NCBI GenBank assembly: GCA_045615505.1
Contig: JAZLEZ010000057.1
Location: 1 to 40,188 of the forward strand
From: JAZLEZ01 sp045615505
Lineage (GTDB): Bacteria; Spirochaetota; Spirochaetia; Sphaerochaetales; Sphaerochaetaceae
Direction: 5' to 3'
Length of the DNA: 40,188 bases
A program made the position numbers and the translations under genes. Position 1 is the stretch's first letter. Each line of letters opens with the position of its first letter. The notes below the pieces were generated by a model, which saw nothing but the letters and a program-made list of their open reading frames with translations, made no database searches and was not told where the DNA came from. This document shows positions 33,586-40,188 of this stretch, piece by piece.

Positions 33586-33615
33586 TTATCAATTATCGGT
33601 AAAAACTGGTATTAT
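33586..33615 (+). promoter_or_regulatory. Extended -10 promoter of folC
   Basis: -35-like TTATCA (33586-33591), 18-bp spacer, -10 TATTAT (33610-33615) preceded by TGG, an extended -10 (TGnTATTAT). ATG 33623 lies seven bases downstream of the -10, and no SD is seen. Confidence 0.5.
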
Positions 33616-33622
33616 GATTCAT

Positions 33623-34918
33623 ATGGAATTTGAAACATTTGAACAAGTTGTGAAGTATATGGACAGCTTTGCTTCTCTTAGAATCAAATGCTCTGAAAAT
33701 AATAACCGAATTCAGAGAATGACGAGAATTGCACAAGTTCTGGGGAATCCCCAGAATTACTATAAAACCATTCATCTTGCCGGAAGCAAGGGAAAAGGCT
33801 CCACCGCTGCATTCATTGCAAACTCCATTCAGTCTCTAGGCTACAGGACAGGCTTGTATCTTTCACCTCATGTTACCGATTACAGGGAGCGTTTTACATT
33901 AAGCGGTAGTTTTTTTGATGACAAAATCCTTGTAAGGACGGGAAATTTACTTGCACGCAGTGTAGAAAAACTTGATTTTGCTCCGTCTGTTTTTGAAATG
34001 TACACTTCCTTTGCTTTTCTGCTTTTCCGCGAAGCCGGATGTGAATGGGCTGTAATAGAAACAGGATTGGGCGGAAGATACGATGCAACAAACATTCTTA
34101 ATCCTCAGGCTGTCGTCTTTACTCCGATAGAACTCGAACATACGGAGATACTGGGAGACACTATAGAAACAATCGCCGTTGAAAAATCAAAAATCATCAA
34201 ACCCGATATTCCTGTGTTCATTTCACTTCAGAAAAAAGAAGTTATGGATGTATTTCTCCGTGAAGCCGAAGCCAATAACTGTCCTGTCTTTTCCTTATCG
34301 GACAGTATCAGGAAGATTTCAAGATGCACGACAGAAGACAGAGAAAATGTTTTACTTGAAATAGACGGAATCGAACTGTCTCTTAAACTGAAAATGATGG
34401 GCAAGGTTCAGGGGTATAACTGTGCACTTGCACTTCTTGTTCTCAACAGACTGGGACTTTTCAAAAAAGATGTTACTCAAAAGGCTCTGGAAAACACTGT
34501 TATTCCCGGCAGAATGGAAAAATTCAAAGGAATAAGAACAGTTTTCATTGACGGAGCTCACACAATGGAAAGTATCAAAAACCTTATGATAAGTTTCAGG
34601 GAAATATATCCTTCAAAAACAGGGATATGTATCTTCGGTTGTGCTGCAGATAAAAAATACGAATGGATGAGCAAATATATTCTGGACAACTTTGACAAAG
34701 TAGTTGTATCAAAACCCGGTACTTTTAAGAAAAGCAATCCTGAAGCTTTATTTAACTATATGATGTCTGTAAAATCGTACAATCAGCTTGTAATGCTGGA
34801 AGAAGACACATCAAAAGCTCTGGAACTCTGCTATGACAATACCTGTGAAAACGAACCTGTTCTTGTTTGCGGTTCATTTTATCTTGCCGGTTGCGTTAAG
34901 GAGGTTCTATGTCTCTGA
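33623..34918 (+). CDS. folC: Folylpolyglutamate/dihydrofolate synthase
   Basis: Mur-ligase family enzyme adding glutamate to folates. About 431 residues. The P-loop stretch HLAGSKGKGSTAAFI is at about residue 55, then GLYLSPHVTDYRERF, WAVIETGLGGRYDATN and the C-terminal FIDGAHTMES. The start is uncertain: ATG 33614 lies within the -10 box, so ATG 33623 is preferred; a longer frame to 33449 runs inside the divergent synthetase gene and is unlikely. The SD of the next gene (GGAGG) lies within its 3' end and the reading frames overlap by 10 bp. Confidence 0.92.
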   Translation: MEFETFEQVVKYMDSFASLRIKCSENNNRIQRMTRIAQVLGNPQNYYKTIHLAGSKGKGSTAAFIANSIQSLGYRTGLYLSPHVTDYRERFTLSGSFFDDKILVRTGNLLARSVEKLDFAPSVFEMYTSFAFLLFREAGCEWAVIETGLGGRYDATNILNPQAVVFTPIELEHTEILGDTIETIAVEKSKIIKPDIPVFISLQKKEVMDVFLREAEANNCPVFSLSDSIRKISRCTTEDRENVLLEIDGIELSLKLKMMGKVQGYNCALALLVLNRLGLFKKDVTQKALENTVIPGRMEKFKGIRTVFIDGAHTMESIKNLMISFREIYPSKTGICIFGCAADKKYEWMSKYILDNFDKVVVSKPGTFKKSNPEALFNYMMSVKSYNQLVMLEEDTSKALELCYDNTCENEPVLVCGSFYLAGCVKEVLCL

Positions 34919-36336
34919 ACTGGAAGGAAATTGAACTGATAATCCGTGAAAACGATATTACCGGAAGCAAAATACAGGCAGTTTTTCAGAACAGTTTTCA
35001 TGCTTTGACATGGGAAATGTACAAGACCGGTATGGGGCGATTCCTTTACTACACGGAAGTGGGAACCGAAACATCCGGACTTTACACATTAAGCACTGAC
35101 AAGGTTCCTGTTAAAACAAAAAAACTTCAGCGCTTCGTGCAGTTTGCAAGAAAAAACATAGAAGGAGCAATAATTGAAAAAATTGAGCAGCTTCAGTATG
35201 ACAGATGCGTAATCTGGCATCTGAATAACCATGGAAGAATTCTCAAAGTATTCATAAGACTGTACAGCGGACCGGGTGCAAATATTATTGTCACGGATGA
35301 AGAATACAGAATTCTGGACCTGCTTCTCAGAAGACCGGGACGCGAAGAAATAAGCGGGAAAATTCTCAATATTGAAAGACGGACGGATGAAGGGGAAAAG
35401 TATGAAATCAGACCGTATGAAGGCTCTTTCAACTCTTTTATCGAGAAATCATTAGCAGAAGCCCGCAATCATGATGTGTATCAAAGTCTATTATTTCAAC
35501 TTGAATCACGCAAAGAACACGAACTCTCCCTAATCTCAAAGACAATCAGCAACCTCAGCTGCACGATTGAAAATTACAAGGATTATGATCAGCTGAAATA
35601 TGATGCAGACCTTCTTTCTTCAAATGCACATCTGATAAAACAAGGGGATTCATCGGTCCGTATTCACGACTGGACAAGAGATTGTGATGTGACTGTTACT
35701 ATAGACAGAAGTCTTTCAGCCGGAGCGAACATAAGTGCCTACTATGACAGATATCAGAAAGCAAAGGGTACTTATGAGAATGCAGTTTCGGAACTTGAGA
35801 GAATGAAGAAAGAATATGTGTCCGTAGAAGAGAAGTTCAACAATGCACTTCTTTCTTCCGACAACAGAGGAGCAGACATAAGAAGAATAAAATTCCTCCT
35901 TGAAAAACCCGAATCCGCGGGAAAAAATCACGAAGGTCCCGGAATCCGTTGTTTCAGCGGAGGTTTTGAAATAATTGCAGGAAGAAATGCAAAAGAAAAC
36001 GATGAACTGCTCAGACATTATGCAAAGGGAAATGATATATGGATGCATACCAGAGACTTCCCCGGAGGTTATGTTTTCATAAAGTACAACAGAGGAAAAA
36101 CCGTTCCTTTGGATGTTCTGCTGGATGCAGCAAATCTTGCAGTACTTTTTTCAAAGGGTAAAAATAATTCCTCAGTTGATTTATACTACACTCAGGTCAG
36201 ATACTTAAGACGCGCCAAAAACGGTAAAACAGGTCTTGTTCTTCCCACGCAAGAAAAGAACCTTACAATAAGACCTGACAGAAAAAGAACGGCAAGATTG
36301 CTTCCGATTGGAGAAAAAAATGATATCCAGAGCTGA
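34909..36336 (+). CDS. rqcH: RqcH/NFACT-family ribosome quality control protein
   Basis: A 475-residue protein with NFACT-N (about 1-180), a coiled-coil middle (about 200-340) and the NFACT-R domain near 360-450 (GRNAKENDELLRHYAKGNDI, WMHTRDFPGGYVFIK). These proteins bind stalled 50S subunits and add Ala tails. The Asp-Arg pair needed in the N-domain is conserved at D98-R99 (QYDRCVIWHL). It is shorter than the roughly 570 residues of B. subtilis RqcH, mainly in the coiled-coil. The ATG overlaps folC and has GGAGG. Its 3' end overlaps the next gene by 17 bp. Older databases call such proteins fibronectin-binding. Confidence 0.9.
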   Translation: MSLNWKEIELIIRENDITGSKIQAVFQNSFHALTWEMYKTGMGRFLYYTEVGTETSGLYTLSTDKVPVKTKKLQRFVQFARKNIEGAIIEKIEQLQYDRCVIWHLNNHGRILKVFIRLYSGPGANIIVTDEEYRILDLLLRRPGREEISGKILNIERRTDEGEKYEIRPYEGSFNSFIEKSLAEARNHDVYQSLLFQLESRKEHELSLISKTISNLSCTIENYKDYDQLKYDADLLSSNAHLIKQGDSSVRIHDWTRDCDVTVTIDRSLSAGANISAYYDRYQKAKGTYENAVSELERMKKEYVSVEEKFNNALLSSDNRGADIRRIKFLLEKPESAGKNHEGPGIRCFSGGFEIIAGRNAKENDELLRHYAKGNDIWMHTRDFPGGYVFIKYNRGKTVPLDVLLDAANLAVLFSKGKNNSSVDLYYTQVRYLRRAKNGKTGLVLPTQEKNLTIRPDRKRTARLLPIGEKNDIQS

Positions 36337-36802
36337 AATCGACATAATCTTCCCTGAAGATATGATAATTGAAAAGAAATACAATCCCAATCCGACAGTT
36401 CTTCCGCATTTTCAGAAAGTACCGTATTCATCCTACGAATTCTGCAAGGAACAGCTTGATTCGATTTTTTTTGAAATCGGGAACTGTCATCCGGAACATA
36501 TTTTTGTTTTCGGACGGTTAAAACAGGGAAAAATCAACTTTGACGACCCTTTCAGAATATACACTGATAAAGATTGCCCTTTTGAAGATGAACTGCTTGA
36601 AAAAGATGATGAAGTCTGCAGTGAAGAATACTGTGCAGAAATACTTCTTCCTTACTGTGATGTATATTTTCCCGATGCACAAATCAACCAGTTCCTTGCC
36701 AATGATTTTTCACATCTGACGGAAAAATTCATAAATAAAATGAAAGAACAATATCCCGAATCACTGTTTTTTATTTCAGAGTTCAACCCAGCGGACATCT
36801 GA
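36320..36802 (+). CDS. MEMO-like (AmmeMemoRadiSam system B-like) protein, short and diverged
   Basis: A 160-residue protein that I cannot name with certainty. CHPEHIFVFGRLKQGK, DPFRIYTDKD, YCAEILLPYCDVYFPDA and NDFSHL follow in the order expected of MEMO1-like proteins (a VFVLG block, a TPLG-D block, the EHS-EVQLPFL block, a DLSH block). Its length is only about half the usual 260-290 residues, and several metal-binding histidines of that family are not obvious. The start ATG has GGAG 7 nt upstream and lies inside rqcH. Its 3' end overlaps the convergent miaA by 27 bp. Treat the family as tentative. Confidence 0.6.
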   Translation: MISRAEIDIIFPEDMIIEKKYNPNPTVLPHFQKVPYSSYEFCKEQLDSIFFEIGNCHPEHIFVFGRLKQGKINFDDPFRIYTDKDCPFEDELLEKDDEVCSEEYCAEILLPYCDVYFPDAQINQFLANDFSHLTEKFINKMKEQYPESLFFISEFNPADI

Positions 36803-37681
36803 AAAACTTCTGAAGAAAGTCATCTGCCGCTTTGCATAGTGAACTGAATTCATTACAATCTGCTCTTTAACAGAATCCATGTCCAATTCATCAAGGGATA
36901 AACCATCCTGCATTGCAGAAAAAAACTCCTTATATCCTATGCCCTGCATACTCTGCCAATCAGATGATGCTCCCATATCAAGAAGTTTTCCGATTTCAGC
37001 AACAAGTCCTTCTTCAAACATCTGATCCACACGCTTTTCAATCCGCACTCTGAGTTGTTCTTTGTCGCGACAAAGACCGATTGCCTCAATTTTCATATTG
37101 TTCCTTATTGTGTCCGGAACTTTAAAATCCGATAAAGGCTTCCCGGAATACCTGTATACTTCAATAGCTCTTGAAATCCGATACGAATCATTGACATTGA
37201 TTCTGCTTCCGGAAACTGGGTCTATCATGCAAAGGTATTCATGAGCTTTTTCAAGCCCTGCTTCGGCTATCCATTCTGCGACTTCTTTTCTGATTTCAGG
37301 GTCCGACTTCGGAGCATCCGAGAGTCCGAACATAAAATGTTTGAAGTAATATGCAGTACCTCCGCTGATTACGGGGATATTGCCGTTTTCCCTGATTTTT
37401 TTACAGGCATCATCTGCCAAAAAGATAAAATCAGCAACATTGAACTTTTCCCATGGATTGAGAATATCAATCAGATGATGCGGAATAATGCTTTGAGTCT
37501 TTGCGTCCGCTTTTGCGGAACCGATATCCAGACCTCTGTAAACCTGAACGGAATCAGCATTCACAACTTCATATCCGGACGAAAAAAGACTGCAGAGCAA
37601 TTCTGTTTTGCCTACTGCAGTCGGTCCGAAGAGAAATACAACTTTTTCTTCTTTATTATTTTCCTGAAGGAGTATATTCAA
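36776..37681 (-). CDS. miaA: tRNA dimethylallyltransferase
   Basis: Adds dimethylallyl to A37 of tRNAs reading UNN codons. 301 residues. The P-loop FLFGPTAVGKTELL is at about 17-30, NADSVQVYRGLDIGSAK and PHHLIDI follow, then GGTAYYFKHFMFG and the C-terminal QIVMNSVHYAKRQMTFFR. The start is uncertain: TTG 37681 overlaps the end of rpoZ by 26 bp and no SD precedes it, and no ATG occurs before the P-loop. Coupled translation from rpoZ is likely. It ends 27 bp inside the convergent MEMO-like gene. Confidence 0.95.
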   Translation of the reverse strand: MNILLQENNKEEKVVFLFGPTAVGKTELLCSLFSSGYEVVNADSVQVYRGLDIGSAKADAKTQSIIPHHLIDILNPWEKFNVADFIFLADDACKKIRENGNIPVISGGTAYYFKHFMFGLSDAPKSDPEIRKEVAEWIAEAGLEKAHEYLCMIDPVSGSRINVNDSYRISRAIEVYRYSGKPLSDFKVPDTIRNNMKIEAIGLCRDKEQLRVRIEKRVDQMFEEGLVAEIGKLLDMGASSDWQSMQGIGYKEFFSAMQDGLSLDELDMDSVKEQIVMNSVHYAKRQMTFFRSFSDVRWVEL

Positions 37682-37856
37682 TTTCGTCGTTTAGAACTTT
37701 TGTAAGTACAGAAGATACAATCTTTTCCTTGTTTTCATCCAGCTGTTCAACAGCTTCCTTGTTACTTGCAACGATAGCAGCTTCTTTGATTGCCACACAT
37801 GTCATTTCATATACATTTTTTTCTGTATCAATAAGCTTGTCTAATGGGATACTCAA
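37656..37856 (-). CDS. rpoZ: RNA polymerase omega subunit
   Basis: A 66-residue spirochaete-type omega: PLDKLIDTEKNVYEMTCVAI, with the NVYEM segment corresponding to the NRF-L helix, and KIVSSVLTKVLNDEIEY as the second helix. Omega assists beta-prime folding and ppGpp response. The start is TTG 37856 with AGGAGG 7 nt upstream, which fixes it despite the rare codon. It lies 38 bp after the cytidylate-kinase-like gene and overlaps miaA, so it is part of an OMP-yicC-kinase-rpoZ-miaA run. Confidence 0.88.
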   Translation of the reverse strand: MSIPLDKLIDTEKNVYEMTCVAIKEAAIVASNKEAVEQLDENKEKIVSSVLTKVLNDEIEYTPSGK

Positions 37857-37894
37857 GATTTGCCTCCTATATCAACGCGAGTAAGAATTGTATT

Positions 37895-38425
37895 CTATTT
37901 CCGGTTTTTTGTACAGTCACGAACAGCATCGGCTATAATTTCTGCTACTTGCTCAGGCGTTTTTCCTTCAGTATCGATTACAATATCTGCGACACTTGTA
38001 TCGGAATTATCGATTCCGTATATTCTCCTGTACCTTGCACTGTCTTTTGCATCCCTGTCCTTAGTCTGTGCAAGTCTTTCGTCAAAAGAACCGCCCTCAC
38101 GCTTTGTAATTCTGCGTACGCGTTCCTCGTCCGAAGCAAGCAAATACACTTTAAGATCTGCATCTTTCATATTCCATATAGCAAGTCTGGAACCCAGGAT
38201 ACTGTCTTTACTGTCAAGGGCCATTTTGACCATTCTGGAATCCAGTTCGCGGTCGATGCCATCATCTTTTTCAGCCATTGCACAGAATTCCCAAAAATCA
38301 TAACCCTTTTCCTCTGCAAGTTGCCTGAAAGTAAAATTTACAACAGGGATACCGAGTTTTTCCGACAGTAGGTTACAAACTGTAGTATTACCGCATCCGC
38401 TTTTTCCGGAAATAGCTATTCTCAT
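37895..38425 (-). CDS. Cytidylate-kinase-like NMP kinase
   Basis: A 176-residue P-loop kinase of the archaeal-type/Cytidylate_kin2 group. The loop at residues 7-15 reads GKSGCGNTT, with Asn where most kinases have the GK(S/T) lysine. DGIDRELDSRM (NMP-binding), GSRLAIWNM and the lid Arg-rich RVRRITKREGG follow, ending DIVIDTEGKTPEQVAEII. Treponemal cmk genes of this kind often sit beside rpoZ. Its start overlaps yicC's stop by 4 bp (ATGA), implying coupling. The substrate is inferred from family only. Confidence 0.82.
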   Translation of the reverse strand: MRIAISGKSGCGNTTVCNLLSEKLGIPVVNFTFRQLAEEKGYDFWEFCAMAEKDDGIDRELDSRMVKMALDSKDSILGSRLAIWNMKDADLKVYLLASDEERVRRITKREGGSFDERLAQTKDRDAKDSARYRRIYGIDNSDTSVADIVIDTEGKTPEQVAEIIADAVRDCTKNRK

Positions 38426-39300
38426 TCTATGTTCCTTATCTGTTCTCTGATATTCTCAAGACAGTCTTTCATATTTACGACTTCAAAATTCATTTCCACA
38501 ATCTGACTTTTTGACCCTATCGTATTAATTTCCCTGTTCATTTCCTGACAGAGAAAATCCATTCTCTTTCCTACAGCCTCTTTGCTTTCAAGCAGTCTTT
38601 TGAATTCTTCAATATGAGCAGAAAGCCGAACGATTTCCTCATTTACAGTATATCTTACCAACATAACTGCAATTTCCGTGAGAATTCTGTTTTCATCATA
38701 TTCCTGATTTCCCAACATTTCGTTGATTCTGTTTGTAAGATTCTCTTTTATTATCTTCTCCAGCTGACCTGCGTTTTTTCTGACGACTTTCAAAGATTTC
38801 TCAATACTCTGTATCTTTGTCTTCAAATCATCGTGTGTGACAAGTCCTTCGCGTTCCTTTGCCAGAACAAACTGTTCCATTACTTTTGAACTGCAATTGT
38901 CCAAAGCCATCCTGTATTTCCCGACACCATCTGAATTTAACGCAGAAAGAACACCCTCGCCTTTCATAATATCACCGAGTTCTGCATGCACATCAAGATT
39001 ATTATTCCTGCATATTTCCAGAATCTTCACAGCAGCTTTTGCATAAGCATCTGCAGCAAATTCATCTACATATATTTCATTATTGCATTTCTTGTTTTTT
39101 ATTTTTATTCCGATATCGATATGACCGCGCTGTGCATACTGTTTGATAATATCGGTTATTTCCTGTTCATAGGCAGAAAGAGAAGGAGGGGCAAAATAGG
39201 ATATTTCAAGAAATCTGTTATTGTAAGACTTCAGTTCCATCGTCATTAAGAAATCATCACATTCATATTCGGCATAGCCGTAACCTGTCATACTTTTCAT
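38422..39300 (-). CDS. yicC: YicC/YloC-family endoribonuclease
   Basis: A 292-residue protein with the diagnostic N-terminus MKSMTGYGYAEYE and C-terminal block KEAVGKRMDFLCQEMNREIN. It also has the internal VELKSYNNRFLEI-type segment (here MELKSYNNRFLEI). YicC/YloC proteins form hexamers and cleave RNA in characterised members. It lies 12 bp after the outer-membrane protein gene and overlaps the kinase gene, so all appear co-transcribed. No unusual residues are seen. Confidence 0.93.
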   Translation of the reverse strand: MKSMTGYGYAEYECDDFLMTMELKSYNNRFLEISYFAPPSLSAYEQEITDIIKQYAQRGHIDIGIKIKNKKCNNEIYVDEFAADAYAKAAVKILEICRNNNLDVHAELGDIMKGEGVLSALNSDGVGKYRMALDNCSSKVMEQFVLAKEREGLVTHDDLKTKIQSIEKSLKVVRKNAGQLEKIIKENLTNRINEMLGNQEYDENRILTEIAVMLVRYTVNEEIVRLSAHIEEFKRLLESKEAVGKRMDFLCQEMNREINTIGSKSQIVEMNFEVVNMKDCLENIREQIRNIE

Positions 39301-39312
39301 ATCCGTTCCCCA

Positions 39313-40188
39313 TCAAATCAAAAAAGCAAAATCAATACCGATTCTGTATATATCTTTCCAATCCTTCACAGGCATTTCATATACTATTCCAAGATCGAAG
39401 TTTTCAAGTCTCGCACCTAAACCTATACTCTGCCAGCCTTCATCAAGCTTTTCAAATAAAGCCTGATATCCGAACCTCAATTCCACGGTATAATCTCTGG
39501 AAAGCTGAAAACCTATACCTGCACCGGCATTCAGAGTTCCCTTATCATCAAATACATTCCGGCCTTCGATTCCTGCTGAAAAAATCCATGTATTCAGCCT
39601 GCCGCGTTTTCTGTATCTGTCCCTATTGTAGTATAGACCGAAACATACCGTATCAACGGCGTATTCAAATGACAATTCATCCTGACCTCCTTCGTAAGAC
39701 AGAATTTTGTCGGATTTTGCCGAAAGCGAAAAGCCTGAAACATTATACATAATTCCGAACCGTATGTTGACGAATTCACTGTTGCCCAATCTCGTATGCT
39801 CAGCTAAAAGTGCATTGGAAATAAAATCTCCTAAGGCTTTTTTTCTGTCTATTTCAATATTCGGGTTATGAGAACTGGAGCCGCTGTAAACTGCACCTCC
39901 GAGAGCAAAATTCTTAAAACCGTATGCAGCAGACAAAGCTATGTCAAATCTTCTGAAACCCGTATAGCTTCTTATATCGGAATCTGAAACCTGCATATCT
40001 GAAACATACAGATTGCCACCCAAACCCAAAGCAACGGCTTTTCCTATGAAAAGACCTCTGAAATTCAATTCCGGTTTTTCTATTACCATAGAGGTACCGG
40101 AATCATGATTGTCATATACTGAAGTCTGAAAAACAAATTTCTGTTTCTGATTATAGAAATGGATACTTGCAGGATTTGAAAAAAATGA
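39313..40188 (-). CDS. Outer-membrane beta-barrel protein, C-terminal part (cut by window edge)
   Basis: The open frame runs to the window edge without a start that fits, giving 291 residues of a partial protein. The visible N-terminal part reads FFSNPASIHFYNQKQKFVFQ, a pattern like the NPA segments of PorV/FadL-type and treponemal UPF0164 outer-membrane proteins. The rest alternates Tyr/Phe-rich strands (FALGGAVYSGSS, FVNIRFGIMYNVSGFSLSAK) and ends in a Phe-rich strand, RIGIDFAFLI. It is the first gene of the yicC run. The signal peptide is outside the window. The family assignment is tentative. Confidence 0.72.
   Translation of the reverse strand, partial: SFFSNPASIHFYNQKQKFVFQTSVYDNHDSGTSMVIEKPELNFRGLFIGKAVALGLGGNLYVSDMQVSDSDIRSYTGFRRFDIALSAAYGFKNFALGGAVYSGSSSHNPNIEIDRKKALGDFISNALLAEHTRLGNSEFVNIRFGIMYNVSGFSLSAKSDKILSYEGGQDELSFEYAVDTVCFGLYYNRDRYRKRGRLNTWIFSAGIEGRNVFDDKGTLNAGAGIGFQLSRDYTVELRFGYQALFEKLDEGWQSIGLGARLENFDLGIVYEMPVKDWKDIYRIGIDFAFLI

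Noticed and set aside
1..40188. CRISPR arrays, prophage genes, toxin-antitoxin or restriction-modification systems
   Set aside because: No regularly spaced repeats and no phage, nuclease or methyltransferase gene pairs of those kinds were recognised anywhere in the window.

Overview
The window looks like chromosomal DNA of a spirochaete, most probably a gut- or rumen-type Treponema. This is inferred from content: a spirochaete-style short omega subunit (rpoZ) beside miaA, a small Lys/Ala-rich Hc1-type histone-like protein, Treponema-style outer-membrane and lipoprotein genes, an RqcH-like protein coupled to folC, and moderately AT-rich DNA with strong AGGAGG-type ribosome binding sites. No phage, plasmid, CRISPR array or full transposase was found. 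Most of it is dense housekeeping sequence.

Layout. Positions 1-585 hold the N-terminal part of metG (minus). 693-1957 is a two-gene plus-strand unit: an RNA m5C methyltransferase and a small membrane exporter. 2001-15693 is a long run of minus-strand genes: a ParA/ribbon-helix-helix pair, valS, an ECF sigma/anti-sigma pair behind cysS, azlCD, ackA, a secreted protein of unknown role, DUF1846, a DJ-1/PfpI protein and asnS. 15694-16302 is gene-poor and contains a frameshifted gene remnant and a tRNA-CAT gene with its own promoter and terminator. 16749-20444 (plus) carries an HD phosphohydrolase, ttcA and mutL, overlapping end to end. A lipoprotein and an acyltransferase follow on minus. 22061-31737 (plus) holds a hydroxyacid dehydrogenase with an Lrp regulator, recO, recJ, a DUF4105 membrane protein, lon, a U32/TrhP-like protein and the histone-like gene. 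An acyl-CoA synthetase is on minus, then folC-rqcH-MEMO-like on plus, then miaA, rpoZ, a cytidylate-kinase-like gene, yicC and a partial outer-membrane protein on minus.

How genes work together. Four aminoacyl-tRNA synthetases (Met, Val, Cys, Asn), three tRNA-modification enzymes (ttcA, miaA, the TrhP-like protein), an rRNA-type methyltransferase, Lon and RqcH make this mainly a translation and protein-quality region. mutL, recO and recJ add DNA repair.

The most novel signal is a family of miniature inverted-repeat elements. A full 167-bp copy (24249-24415) and an internally deleted 92-bp copy (12131-12222) each have GAGGTAC...GTACCTC ends and their own 4-bp target duplication (TAAA and TGTA). 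A lone 13-bp end lies over the stop codon of the acyl-CoA synthetase gene (31804-31816). Other points: a tRNA with an inverted T-loop consensus, several genes without a Shine-Dalgarno sequence whose -10 box sits 6-7 nt before the ATG (possible leaderless mRNAs), azlC beginning directly on the T-run of a terminator, and a cytidylate-kinase-like P-loop with Asn in place of the usual Lys.
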